Part shown: positions 9,711-17,248 of the stretch, in pieces | Layout of the letters: every line of letters begins with the position of its first letter | Position numbering within the stretch: the first letter of the stretch is position 1 | Assembly: GCF_000195335.1 (NCBI RefSeq) | Contig: NC_015387.1 | Location: 1,360,001 to 1,424,000, forward strand | DNA from: Marinithermus hydrothermalis DSM 14884 | GTDB taxonomy: Bacteria > Deinococcota > Deinococci > Deinococcales > Marinithermaceae | DNA length: 64,000 nt | Reading direction: 5' to 3' | The notes under the pieces: generated by a model | Told to the model about the DNA's origin: nothing | What the model saw: the letters and a program-made list of their open reading frames with translations, nothing else | The model's database searches: none | Made by a program: the position numbers and the translations under genes

Positions 9711-10166
9711 TTAACGCAGTACAATCCCCAGCACGCCCCGCGACACGCCGCGCGCTTCCCCGAAGGGCAGGTAGAAGGCCGCCTCGAGAAACAGGGCCGT
9801 GCGCGCCTCGAGGGCGACCTCGAGCCCCAGGCTCGAGACCAGCCCCGCGTCGGCCTGTCCCGTTACGCGCATCCCCACCCCACCCCCCAGGTACGGACGT
9901 ACCCCGCTAAGGGCCGCGTTCCCTGTCAGGGCCCCCAGGTCCGGCTTAAAGAGGAACTCCCCCCCAAACCACACCCGGGGGCGGCCCGGCTCGAGGTCGG
10001 CGAACAGGCGCCAGGCCAGCGATCGTGCGCGTTCTCCTTCCAACCCCAGGCCCAGGCTGGGCTGCGTCGAGAACCGGAAGGCCACGCCGCCTTGGGCCAC
10101 CGCGCTGCTCAACGCGAGGATCACGGCCAAGGCTACCAGAACGCTTCTCGTGCTCATACCGGCCAT
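9711..10166 (-). CDS. Small exported beta-barrel-like protein of unknown function
   Basis: A 151-aa protein with a clear signal peptide (MAGMSTRSVLVALAVILALSSAVAQG). The mature part has alternating Gly- and aromatic-rich strands (SLGLGLEGERARSLAWRLFADLEPG, VRPYLGGGVGMRVTGQ, TALFLEAAFYLPFG), a pattern usual for small outer-membrane barrels. I do not recognise a named family. The ATG at 10166 is chosen over the one at 10157 because AAAAGGGG sits 7 nt upstream of it. It diverges from skp, a chaperone for outer-membrane proteins, with 64 bp between the starts, which supports but does not prove an outer-membrane location. Confidence 0.6.
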   Translation of the reverse strand: MAGMSTRSVLVALAVILALSSAVAQGGVAFRFSTQPSLGLGLEGERARSLAWRLFADLEPGRPRVWFGGEFLFKPDLGALTGNAALSGVRPYLGGGVGMRVTGQADAGLVSSLGLEVALEARTALFLEAAFYLPFGEARGVSRGVLGIVLR

Positions 10167-10217
10167 GATACTACCCCTTTTTTTGGAGGCTCTCACGCGC
10201 ACTTCACCGCTTTTTGA

Positions 10218-10223
10218 TAGATT
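10218..10223 (+). promoter_or_regulatory. -10 box (TAGATT) for a leaderless skp mRNA
   Basis: TAGATT ends 7 nt before the ATG at 10231, with no ribosome-binding site between them. It is the same box and spacing as upstream of the lptC-like gene. Confidence 0.5.
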
Positions 10224-10230
10224 GGCTTCC

Positions 10231-10722
10231 ATGAAGCGCGTGCTGATTTCTCTACCTGTGCTTGTTGCCGTCCTTCTTGCTGCGATTCCCATGGCACAAA
10301 ACGCTCCGGCTCCGCAGCGGGTAGGGTTCGTGGATGCGGACCGGCTGATCCAAGCTCACCCGGAGTTCTCCAAGATCCAGGAGCTACGCCAGCAAGCCGA
10401 CGCGGAGATCCAGCCCCTGCTGGAGCAGCTCCAGGCCCTCGATCAGAAGATTCAGTCGGGTGAGGCCACCGCCAAGGACCGGCAGGATTTTGACGTGCTG
10501 CGCCAAGCGCTGAACGAAGCCAACCAGAAGTGGCAGCAACGCATCAACGAGGCCTTAAAGCCCATCACCGATGACATCGACGCCGCGATCGCCAAGGTCG
10601 CGCCGGAACAGGGGTTTTCCGTGGTGATGAACCGGCGCGTGGCGGCGGAGTCGAACCTGGTGGTGTTCGCCACGCCGGACACCGACTTGACGGAACTCGT
10701 GATTCAAGAGCTCCAGCGCTGA
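10231..10722 (+). CDS. OmpH/Skp-family periplasmic chaperone
   Basis: Skp trimers hold unfolded outer-membrane proteins in the periplasm. The 163-aa protein has a signal peptide (MKRVLISLPVLVAVLLAAIPMAQ), the family opening RVGFVDADRLIQAHPEF, then a long helical hairpin rich in Gln, Glu and Lys (about residues 50-115) and a closing beta segment (FSVVMNRRVAAESNLVVFA). Length and layout match OmpH/Skp. It diverges from a putative beta-barrel gene and lies downstream of the OstA cassette, so this stretch deals with outer-envelope assembly. A strong GC hairpin follows the stop. Confidence 0.85.
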   Translation: MKRVLISLPVLVAVLLAAIPMAQNAPAPQRVGFVDADRLIQAHPEFSKIQELRQQADAEIQPLLEQLQALDQKIQSGEATAKDRQDFDVLRQALNEANQKWQQRINEALKPITDDIDAAIAKVAPEQGFSVVMNRRVAAESNLVVFATPDTDLTELVIQELQR

Positions 10723-10741
10723 GCCGCCTTGGCTTTGGCGC

Positions 10742-10770
10742 CGCGCCCGGGTCTCCCCGGGCGCGTGTTT
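10742..10770 (+). terminator. Terminator-like hairpin after skp
   Basis: A perfect 10-bp stem, CGCGCCCGGG with TCTC loop and CCCGGGCGCG (10742-10765), is followed by TGTTT. The same CGCGCCCGGG arm recurs in a second hairpin at 17202-17235. Confidence 0.7.
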
Positions 10771-10809
10771 ATGCACACCTCTGCGCACAGGATCGCGCTT
10801 CCCCGGTGG

Positions 10810-10815
10810 TACAAT
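10810..10815 (+). promoter_or_regulatory. -10 box (TACAAT) for a leaderless ftsK mRNA
   Basis: TACAAT ends 6 nt before the GTG at 10822, with no Shine-Dalgarno sequence. This spacing fixes the start of ftsK. Confidence 0.55.
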
Positions 10816-10821
10816 GCCCCT

Positions 10822-13605
10822 GTGGGGAAACCGAAGTCCAAACGTAACGCATCCGTCTCGCGTGGCGACCTTGAGGCCCTGGCCCTGGTGTTGTTCGGCA
10901 CCGCGTTTTTCCTGGGGGTCTCGGTCTACCCCGACCCTCCACTCTCCGGCCAGGTCGGGGCCTACCTCAAAGCGGCCCTCTGGGGCAACCTGGGGCTCTT
11001 GTCCTGGTTGTTCCCCATCCCGTTCGCCCTGGCCGGGACGCTCATCCTTTTAAAGCGTCCCCTGAGGGGCCTCCTCCGGGAAAGCCTCCTCACGGGGCTC
11101 GCCGGCGTGAGCAGCCTCCCCCTAATCGCCGGGGTGGCTCCGGAATGGGGGGGCGCTTTGGGCACGTGGGCCCACCAGGCCCTGACCACCCGCCTGGGCC
11201 CCGCCGGTTTGCTGCTGGCCGTGCTGGCCCTTTCGGTTGTGCTCGACCTAGCCCTACGCCATCCCCCCTTCACCCTGGTCCTTACCGGGTTCAAACGAGG
11301 CATCGGCGCGGGGCTGAACCTCTTTCGCGCCTACCGTGCGTATCGCACGGCTCGCGCTCAGCGCGCCCGACTCCGCAAAGCCGCCTCGAGCCTCGCCCAG
11401 GAGGTCCAGGCCCTCCTCGCGCGCTACCCCGACCACCGCGCCCTCGCCACCCTGCAAGCGGACCTCAAGGCCTTCCTCAAGAACCCGGATGCGTTCGAGC
11501 CCTCCGAGCTCGAAGGGTTCCGTCGCCTCCTGGACGAGTTCACCGAAGCCCGCGCGGCCGAGCTCGCGGAGCGCCTCGCGGCGGAAAACCCAGGGTTTTC
11601 CTCCCGGATTCAAGCCTGGCTCGGCGCCCTGAACGCCCCCCTTTCGGCACACACCCCCCTGATGGAACGCCTAGAGGAACGGCGCAAGGCGCTGATCCTC
11701 GAGTTCAAGGCCATCCAGGAAAAGGAAACGCGCCTCGCGCGAAGGGCTGAGCGGGCCGCGGAGGCGTTGCGGCGCTCCGCGGCAGGGCTCGAGGCCGAGT
11801 GGAAGGCTCACGAGGCGCGGCTCGGGGAATGGCGGGCTTTGGAAGGGTTGTTGGAGGACCTGGAAGCGCGCGCCGAGTCCTGGACGCGGTGGGTCGAGTG
11901 GGCGGAGCAGGTCGGGGCCGAACGGCACGCCGAAGCCCTCGAGCGGCTGCTCGAGCACGGCCTGGAGGCCGCTCCCCCCGAGGCGGAGGAAGCCGCTCCG
12001 CCCTCCCCCGCGGATCCTCCCGCAGAGGCGACGCCTCCGGAACCTCCGGTAGAGGAAGCGACGGCCCCTCCTCCCTCCCCCAATCCTGCGCCGCGCGTTT
12101 CGGGGGGGTCGGGCAAAACGGGTTCGGTATCGGTCCATCCCACCACGACGCTGAGCCTGCCCAGCCCGGAGCTTCTGGACCCGCCCGAGCCCAAGCCCGC
12201 AAACGCACGCGACCTGCAAGCAGACGCGAAGCAGCGCGCCGAGATCATCAACGAGACGCTCTCGCACTTCGGCCTCGAGGCGCGGGTGGTGGACTGGGCC
12301 CGCGGCCCGACCGTGACCCGCTTCGAGGTCGAGCCCGCGCCGGGCGAGAAGATCAGCCGGATCGCGAACCTCGCGAACGACCTGGCGCGGGCCCTCGCGG
12401 TGGGGTCGGTGCGCGTCGAGGCCCCGATCCCCGGGAAGAGCGTGATCGGCCTCGAGGTGCCGAACGCCGAGCGGGAGTTGGTGCGGTTCTCGGAGGCGCT
12501 GCACCACCCCGCGTTCCAGCGCAGCCGGGACAAGCTCCCCTTGATCCTCGGGAAGAGCATCGACGGGGAGATGTGGGTCCGGGATCTGGCCAAGATGCCG
12601 CACCTGTTGATCGCGGGCTCGACCGGCTCGGGGAAGTCCGTGTGCATCAACACCCTGCTCATGAGCCTCCTGTACCGTTACCTGCCCACCGAGCTGCGCT
12701 TCCTGATGATCGACCCGAAGATGGTCGAGCTCACCCCCTACGACGGGATCCCGCACCTGGTGCGGGGCGTGGTTACCAACCCCGCCGACGCCGCGGGCGT
12801 GCTTTTGGGCGCGGTGGCCCACATGGAGCGGCGCTACAAGATGATGAGCCAGGTCGGGGCGCGCAATCTCGAGCAGTTCAACGCCAAGATGCGGGAGTTG
12901 GGCGAGCCGACCCTGCCCTACCTGGTCATCGTGATCGACGAGCTCGCGGACCTGATGATCACGAGCCCCAAGGAGGTGGAGCAGGCGATCTTGCGCCTCG
13001 CGCAGATGGCCCGCGCGACCGGGATGCACCTGATCCTGGCCACGCAGCGTCCCTCGGTGGATATCCTGACCTCGCTCATCAAGGTGAACATCCCCGCCCG
13101 GATCGCGTTCGCGGTCTCCTCCTCGCACGACTCGCGCACCATCTTGGACACCACCGGGGCCGAGCGCCTCACGGGCCAGGGGGATATGCTCTTCCACCAG
13201 CCGGGGCTGGCGAAGCCCGTGCGCTTGCAGGGCCCGTTCCTCTCGGACAAGGAGATCCACCGCATCACCAACTATCTGCGGGGCCAGGCCTTTGATGATG
13301 CCTTCGGTGAGGCGTACGGCGCGGACTTCGACGGTCCGGTGCAGCTCGGGGACCCCACGGGAGGCAAGGCCGGCGAGCTGGATTTTTCCGACCCCCTGTT
13401 GAAGAAAGCCGCAGAGATCGTGGTGGAGGAAGGGCAGGCCTCGGTGAGCCGCCTGCAGCGTCGGCTTTCGGTAGGGCACGCGCGCGCGGGTAAGCTGATG
13501 GATCTGCTCGAGGCCATGGGGATCGTGGGGCCCCACCAGGGCTCCAAGCCGCGCGAGGTGCTCATCACCAAGGAAGAGCTGCCCGAGTACTTCGGGGAGC
13601 CCTGA
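10822..13605 (+). CDS. ftsK: DNA translocase FtsK/SpoIIIE
   Basis: Membrane-anchored, DNA-pumping ATPase that clears the chromosome terminus from the division septum. It has 927 aa from GTG 10822. An in-frame upstream start at 10729 would overlap the skp terminator, and a TACAAT box fixes the shorter form. Order: four hydrophobic segments (about residues 15-165), a long charged coiled-coil and Pro/Glu-rich linker (about 190-430), the RecA-like motor with Walker [14 protein letters not shown] and Walker [14 protein letters not shown], and a C-terminal gamma winged helix ([27 protein letters not shown]) that reads KOPS sequences. Length is normal for the family. A Rho-independent terminator follows. 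Confidence 0.93.
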   Translation: MGKPKSKRNASVSRGDLEALALVLFGTAFFLGVSVYPDPPLSGQVGAYLKAALWGNLGLLSWLFPIPFALAGTLILLKRPLRGLLRESLLTGLAGVSSLPLIAGVAPEWGGALGTWAHQALTTRLGPAGLLLAVLALSVVLDLALRHPPFTLVLTGFKRGIGAGLNLFRAYRAYRTARAQRARLRKAASSLAQEVQALLARYPDHRALATLQADLKAFLKNPDAFEPSELEGFRRLLDEFTEARAAELAERLAAENPGFSSRIQAWLGALNAPLSAHTPLMERLEERRKALILEFKAIQEKETRLARRAERAAEALRRSAAGLEAEWKAHEARLGEWRALEGLLEDLEARAESWTRWVEWAEQVGAERHAEALERLLEHGLEAAPPEAEEAAPPSPADPPAEATPPEPPVEEATAPPPSPNPAPRVSGGSGKTGSVSVHPTTTLSLPSPELLDPPEPKPANARDLQADAKQRAEIINETLSHFGLEARVVDWARGPTVTRFEVEPAPGEKISRIANLANDLARALAVGSVRVEAPIPGKSVIGLEVPNAERELVRFSEALHHPAFQRSRDKLPLILGKSIDGEMWVRDLAKMPHLLIAGSTGSGKSVCINTLLMSLLYRYLPTELRFLMIDPKMVELTPYDGIPHLVRGVVTNPADAAGVLLGAVAHMERRYKMMSQVGARNLEQFNAKMRELGEPTLPYLVIVIDELADLMITSPKEVEQAILRLAQMARATGMHLILATQRPSVDILTSLIKVNIPARIAFAVSSSHDSRTILDTTGAERLTGQGDMLFHQPGLAKPVRLQGPFLSDKEIHRITNYLRGQAFDDAFGEAYGADFDGPVQLGDPTGGKAGELDFSDPLLKKAAEIVVEEGQASVSRLQRRLSVGHARAGKLMDLLEAMGIVGPHQGSKPREVLITKEELPEYFGEP

Positions 13606-13631
13606 ACCGCCTAAAACCCCTGTGGTTGCTG

Positions 13632-13659
13632 AACGGCCCGAGTTCGTCGGGCCGTTTTT
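13632..13659 (+). terminator. Rho-independent terminator of ftsK
   Basis: A 10-bp stem (AACGGCCCGA / TCGGGCCGTT) with a GTTCG loop is followed directly by TTTTTC. Confidence 0.9.
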
Positions 13660-13667
13660 CGGGACAG

Positions 13668-13696
13668 TTGACCCTATAGCGCGGGTAGGTTATGCT
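13668..13696 (+). promoter_or_regulatory. Promoter of the paaR-paa operon
   Basis: TTGACC (13668-13673), a 17-nt spacer and TATGCT (13691-13696) form a good promoter that would start RNA near 13703. A weaker alternative -35 (TTGTAT, 13711-13716) lies nearer the operator. Confidence 0.65.
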
Positions 13697-13731
13697 AAAC
13701 ATGCAAGCGGTTGTATACATACGCGCTAAGG

Positions 13732-13745
13732 CTAACGACCGTTAG
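13732..13745. promoter_or_regulatory. PaaR operator
   Basis: The perfect palindrome CTAACGACCGTTAG fits the CNAACGNNCGTTNG site described for T. thermophilus PaaR, a TetR repressor released by phenylacetyl-CoA. It lies 13 bp before the paaR ATG and about 30 nt downstream of the predicted transcription start, so it could act as a roadblock and give autoregulation. Confidence 0.85.
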
Positions 13746-13758
13746 TTAGGGAGTCAGG

Positions 13759-14325
13759 ATGGACCGCAGGACACAGATCCTCCACACCGCCGGCCGCCTC
13801 TTCAGCCAGCGTGGCTACCACGCCACCTCGATGCGCGACATCGCCCGCGCCCTGGACCTCCAAGGCGGCAGCCTCTACACCCACATCGAATCCAAGGAGG
13901 AGGTCCTCTGGGAGATCGTCAACCGCGCGGCCGACCGGTTCCTCGCCCACGCCACGTCCATCGACCCTGACCTCCCCCCCCGCGAACGCCTCAAAGCCCT
14001 CGTGCGCGGCCACCTCACGGTCATCGCGCAAGAGCTCGAGCACGCCACGGTCTTCTTCCACGAGTGGAAGTTCCTCTCCCCCGAGCTTCAGGAGCGGATC
14101 AAGGCCCGACGGGACGCGTACGAAGCGCACTTCCGCGAAGCGATCGAATCCGGCGTGCAGCGCGGGGAGTTCAAGGTCGAAGATCCTAAGATCGCCGCCC
14201 TCTTCGTCCTCTCCGCCCTCAACTGGACCTACCAGTGGCTTCGCCCCGAGGGGCCGCTGGACCTCGAGGCGCTCACCGAACGGTACACCGCCCTGGTGCT
14301 CAGGGCTTTAGGAGGCGAAGCATGA
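13759..14325 (+). CDS. paaR: TetR-family phenylacetate repressor PaaR
   Basis: A 188-aa TetR regulator with the N-terminal helix-turn-helix (ILHTAGRLFSQRGYHATSMRDIARAL, then GGSLYTHIESKEEVLWEIV) and an all-helical ligand domain. In T. thermophilus PaaR represses the phenylacetate genes and is released by phenylacetyl-CoA. The identification here rests on the adjacent paaABCD genes and on the matching operator 13 bp upstream. GGGAGTCAGG precedes the ATG. The stop overlaps the next ATG as ATGA, so repressor and catabolic genes share one transcript and the circuit is autoregulated. Confidence 0.88.
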   Translation: MDRRTQILHTAGRLFSQRGYHATSMRDIARALDLQGGSLYTHIESKEEVLWEIVNRAADRFLAHATSIDPDLPPRERLKALVRGHLTVIAQELEHATVFFHEWKFLSPELQERIKARRDAYEAHFREAIESGVQRGEFKVEDPKIAALFVLSALNWTYQWLRPEGPLDLEALTERYTALVLRALGGEA

Positions 14326-14639
14326 AGTACCGGTACACCGTGGTCGAAACCCTGCCCCTCAAAAAAGGCGCGAGCGGCTCCGAGTTCGCCAAAGCCTTCC
14401 GCGAACTCGAGAGCCTCGACGGCATCGCCCGGGAGTACGGCGTCTCCCCCACCAGCGAGATCCGCATCTACCGCTGCATCACCGACCCCCAGAAGGTCAA
14501 GGTGGTCTACCGCGCCGAGGACATGGAGGCGCTTTGGCAGTTCTACCAGGACGCGGAGGTACACAACACGATCAAGCGCGTCTTTGACCGGTTCGTGGAC
14601 CGCGAGCGCGTCCAGCTCGAGTACTGGCAGGAGCTTTAA
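14322..14639 (+). CDS. Unknown 105-aa protein of the paa operon
   Basis: A short acidic/basic protein without membrane segments or Cys. It begins MKYRYTVVETLPLKKGASG and ends FVDRERVQLEYWQEL. Predicted alternating strands and helices (RYTVVETLPL, AKAFRELESLDGIARE, EIRIYRCITD, VKVVYRAEDMEALWQFYQ) would suit a small alpha-beta barrel, but I recognise no family. It overlaps paaR by 4 nt and sits 11 nt before paaA with a strong GGGAGGG site, so it is firmly within the operon. A role in phenylacetate breakdown, for example as accessory or effector-binding protein, is inference from position only. Confidence 0.75.
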   Translation: MKYRYTVVETLPLKKGASGSEFAKAFRELESLDGIAREYGVSPTSEIRIYRCITDPQKVKVVYRAEDMEALWQFYQDAEVHNTIKRVFDRFVDRERVQLEYWQEL

Positions 14640-14650
14640 GGGAGGGAAGC

Positions 14651-15568
14651 ATGACGTACGAGGAAAAAGTCGAGGCTTTTAAGCAGCGGATCCGCGAAGG
14701 GCACAAGGTCGAGGCCGGCGACTGGATGCCGGACGAGTACCGGAAGCGGCTCATCAAGTTCATCGAGATGCACGCCAACTCCGAGATCATGGGCGCGCTG
14801 CCCGAACGCGACTGGATCCTGCGGGCCCCGAGCCTGCACCGCAAGCTCGCCGTGACCGCCAAGATCCAGGACGAGGTCGGGCACGCCCAGCTCCTCTACC
14901 GGCTCGTCGAGGACCTCGGCAAGCCCCGCGAGCAGATCTTCGACGACCTCATCCACGGCCGGACCAAGTTCCACAACGTCTTCCACTACCCCACCTACTC
15001 CTGGGGCGACGTGGGCATCATCGCCTGGCTCGTGGACGGCGCCGCGGTCATCAGCCAAGGCGCGTTGCAGCGCTCGAGCTACGCCCCTTACGGCCGCACC
15101 ATGCGCCGCATCTGCTGGGAGGAGGCCTTCCACCTCAAGCACGGCGAGGACATCGTGCTCACCGCGGTCATGGGCTCCGAGAAGCAGAAGCGGTTGATGC
15201 AGGAGGCCCTCGAGCGCTGGTGGGAGCCCCTCATGATGTTCCACGGCCCCCCCACCCCCCCGGAGAAGGACAAGGACCTCGAGTGGGGGATCAAGACCAA
15301 GCCCAACGAGCAGCTGCGCCAGGAGTTCCTTTCCACCTACGTGCGCAAGATCCGGGAGATCGGCCTGAAGATCCCGGACCCCAAGCTGCGCTACAACGAA
15401 TCGACCGGGCGCTGGGAGTACACCGAACCGGACTGGGACAAGCTCTACGCGGTCGTGACCGGTCACGGCCCGGCCTCCCAGGAGCGCCTCGCGTTCCGCC
15501 GGCTCAGCTACGAGGAGACCGCCTGGGTGCGCAAGGCCGTACTCGGCGAGAAGGCCGCGGTGGCCTGA
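14651..15568 (+). CDS. paaA: Phenylacetyl-CoA 1,2-epoxidase subunit A
   Basis: Catalytic diiron subunit of the multicomponent monooxygenase that epoxidises the ring of phenylacetyl-CoA. The 305-aa protein has the four-helix ferritin-like core with carboxylate/His ligands visible in ANSEIMGALPERDW, KIQDEVGHAQLLYR and WEEAFHLKHGED, and the conserved RRICWEEAFHLKHG stretch of PaaA. Length matches the family (about 310). It is followed by paaB 10 nt later. Because the operon starts with the repressor, expression should respond to phenylacetyl-CoA. Confidence 0.95.
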   Translation: MTYEEKVEAFKQRIREGHKVEAGDWMPDEYRKRLIKFIEMHANSEIMGALPERDWILRAPSLHRKLAVTAKIQDEVGHAQLLYRLVEDLGKPREQIFDDLIHGRTKFHNVFHYPTYSWGDVGIIAWLVDGAAVISQGALQRSSYAPYGRTMRRICWEEAFHLKHGEDIVLTAVMGSEKQKRLMQEALERWWEPLMMFHGPPTPPEKDKDLEWGIKTKPNEQLRQEFLSTYVRKIREIGLKIPDPKLRYNESTGRWEYTEPDWDKLYAVVTGHGPASQERLAFRRLSYEETAWVRKAVLGEKAAVA

Positions 15569-15578
15569 AGGGAGGAGC

Positions 15579-15890
15579 ATGCACGCCTACGAGGTATTCC
15601 GCCAGGACGAGGAAGGCGAGCCGCTGCAGCACGTGGGGAGTGTGCTCGCCCCCAACCGGGAGCTCGCCATCCAGTACGCGCGCGACGTGTACTCGCGCCG
15701 GTACGAAGCCCAACGCCTGTGGGTGGTTCCCCGCGAAGCGATCACCGAGGTGAACGACGCGGACTTCCTCCAACCCCCCCTCGACCACACCTACCGCATG
15801 GGCGCCACCTACCGGGTCACGGTCGAAAAACGCCGCCAGATCAAGGAGATGTTCAAGAAGGTTGCCCGGGAGGTGACCGGTGAAGCCTGA
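15579..15890 (+). CDS. paaB: Phenylacetyl-CoA 1,2-epoxidase subunit B
   Basis: Small non-catalytic subunit needed for epoxidase assembly. The 103-aa protein opens MHAYEVFRQDEEGEPLQHVGSV and contains ANRELAIQYARDVYSRR-like and LWVVPREAITEV segments conserved in PaaB. It has a GGGAGG ribosome-binding site and overlaps paaC by 11 nt. Length is usual for the family. Confidence 0.93.
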   Translation: MHAYEVFRQDEEGEPLQHVGSVLAPNRELAIQYARDVYSRRYEAQRLWVVPREAITEVNDADFLQPPLDHTYRMGATYRVTVEKRRQIKEMFKKVAREVTGEA

Positions 15891-16707
15891 AGTCCAACAC
15901 GCCCTGAAACGCTACCTACTCACCGTAGCCGACGACGAGATCGTCATCGGGTACCGCGACTCCGAGTGGACGGGGATCGCGCCCATCGTTGAGGAGGACA
16001 TCGCGTTCAGCTCCCTCGCCCAGGACGAGATCGGCCACGCCCGCCTCTACTACACCCTCGTCGCCGAGCTCACGGGTAAGGACGCGGACCACCTCGCCCT
16101 CCTGCGCGAGAAGGACGCGTACTACCACGCGCGGCTCCTCGAGCAGCGCGCCACCCCCAAGTACCACCCGAGCGGCGAGCACGAAAGCGGCGGGGACTGG
16201 GCCTTCGCCGTCGCCCGCCGCTTCCTGTACGACCTGTTCGACGACCTCCGCATCCAAGACCACACCGCCTCGAGCTACGCGCCCCTGGCCGGCGCCGCCC
16301 GGAAGATCCAGCGCGAGGAGCGGTACCACCTCAAGCACGGGGAGGTCTGGTGGGAGACCCTCGCCACCGGCTCCCTCGAGGCCCGCGAGCGCCTGGAGCG
16401 CGCGCTGGAACGCATGTGGCCCGATCTCCTCGGCCTCTTCGAGGCCGCGCCCGGTGAAGACCTCCTCGTCGCCGAGGGGATCCTGCCCCGCACCACCGCG
16501 GACCTCCTCGAGCCGTGGCTCGAGCGGGCCTGGCCGTACTTCGACCGCTACAGCCTCCCCTTCCCCGGAAACCGCGAAGCGCAGGGCTGGGCGCTCCGCA
16601 TCCAGGCCGCCCAGGGGGGCCGGCAAGGCCAGCACGGCCCAGGGTGGGACGAGCTCTACGAAGAGATGACGATGGTACGGAAGCTCGAGCCGGAAGGGGT
16701 CTGGTAG
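15880..16707 (+). CDS. paaC: Phenylacetyl-CoA 1,2-epoxidase subunit C
   Basis: Structural partner of PaaA with the same ferritin-like fold but without a working diiron site. It forms the A-C heterodimer that binds the substrate. The 275-aa protein starts at GTG 15880 inside the end of paaB. Recognisable stretches include LTVADDEIVIGYRDSEW, SSLAQDEIGHARLYY, RRFLYDLFDDLRIQ and EERYHLKHGEVWWETL. The last part (GPGWDELYEEMTMVRKLEPEG) is typical of PaaC. paaD starts 2 nt after the stop. Confidence 0.93.
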   Translation: MKPEVQHALKRYLLTVADDEIVIGYRDSEWTGIAPIVEEDIAFSSLAQDEIGHARLYYTLVAELTGKDADHLALLREKDAYYHARLLEQRATPKYHPSGEHESGGDWAFAVARRFLYDLFDDLRIQDHTASSYAPLAGAARKIQREERYHLKHGEVWWETLATGSLEARERLERALERMWPDLLGLFEAAPGEDLLVAEGILPRTTADLLEPWLERAWPYFDRYSLPFPGNREAQGWALRIQAAQGGRQGQHGPGWDELYEEMTMVRKLEPEGVW

Positions 16708-16709
16708 AC

Positions 16710-17198
16710 ATGCCGGCAGCGAACCCCCGCGTGACCGAAGCCCAGGTCTGGGCGTTGCTACGGGAGATCCCCGACCCGGAGATCCCCACAATCAGCCTGG
16801 TGGACCTCGGCGTCATCCGCAAGGTCGAGGTGGGCGAGGTCATCCGGGTGGAGTTCCTGCCCACCTTCGTGGGGTGCCCCGCGCTGGACATGATGCAGCG
16901 GGAGATCCGGGCGAAGCTCGAGCCCCTGGGACCGGTCGAGGTCAAGGTCGTGTACGACGAGGCCTGGACGACCGAACGCATCAGCGAGGCCGGACGGGCC
17001 AAGCTGCTCGAGGCCGGCCTCGCCCCGCCCCCTCCAGGGGACCTGATGGAGCTGCCCATGGCCCAAGCTCCTGTGGCCTGCCCCTACTGCGGCTCCACCA
17101 ACACCCAGCTCGAGAACCGCTTCGGGCCCACCCCCTGCCGCGCCATCCACTACTGCAACGACTGCCACCAGCCCTTCGAGCAGTTCAAGGCGGTCTGA
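16710..17198 (+). CDS. paaD: PaaD-type iron-sulfur assembly protein with zinc ribbon
   Basis: PaaD is thought to mature the Fe-S centres of the phenylacetate epoxidase system. The 162-aa protein has an N-terminal MIP18/DUF59 domain (VWALLREIPDPEIPTISLVDLGVIRKV, then FLPTFVGCPALDMMQREI with the conserved Cys) and a C-terminal zinc ribbon (CPYCGSTNTQLENRFGPTPC, then YCNDCHQPFEQFK). The start at ATG 16710 is 2 nt after paaC. It is the last gene before a GC hairpin. No paaE reductase gene follows. Confidence 0.92.
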   Translation: MPAANPRVTEAQVWALLREIPDPEIPTISLVDLGVIRKVEVGEVIRVEFLPTFVGCPALDMMQREIRAKLEPLGPVEVKVVYDEAWTTERISEAGRAKLLEAGLAPPPPGDLMELPMAQAPVACPYCGSTNTQLENRFGPTPCRAIHYCNDCHQPFEQFKAV

Positions 17199-17201
17199 CC
17201 G

Positions 17202-17235
17202 CGCGCCCGGGGGTGCCCCGCGCTCCCCGGGCGCG
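17202..17235 (+). terminator. GC hairpin ending the paa operon
   Basis: An 11-bp perfect stem (CGCGCCCGGGG / CCCCGGGCGCG) encloses a 12-nt loop. No U-tract follows: the -10 box of the next gene begins 2 nt later. The 5' arm matches that of the skp hairpin at 10742. Confidence 0.55.
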
Positions 17236-17236
17236 A

Positions 17237-17242
17237 TACAAT
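17237..17242 (+). promoter_or_regulatory. -10 box (TACAAT) for a leaderless acyl-CoA synthetase mRNA
   Basis: TACAAT ends 6 nt before the ATG at 17249 and there is no Shine-Dalgarno sequence. It abuts the preceding hairpin. Confidence 0.55.
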
Positions 17243-17248
17243 CAAGCC

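Noticed and set aside
10729-10821. Longer FtsK starting at 10729
   Set aside because: The extra 31 codons would cover the skp terminator hairpin and the -10 box. GTG 10822 sits 6 nt after TACAAT.
11671-13536. A 621-codon open frame on minus within ftsK
   Set aside because: Antisense shadow of the FtsK motor domain.
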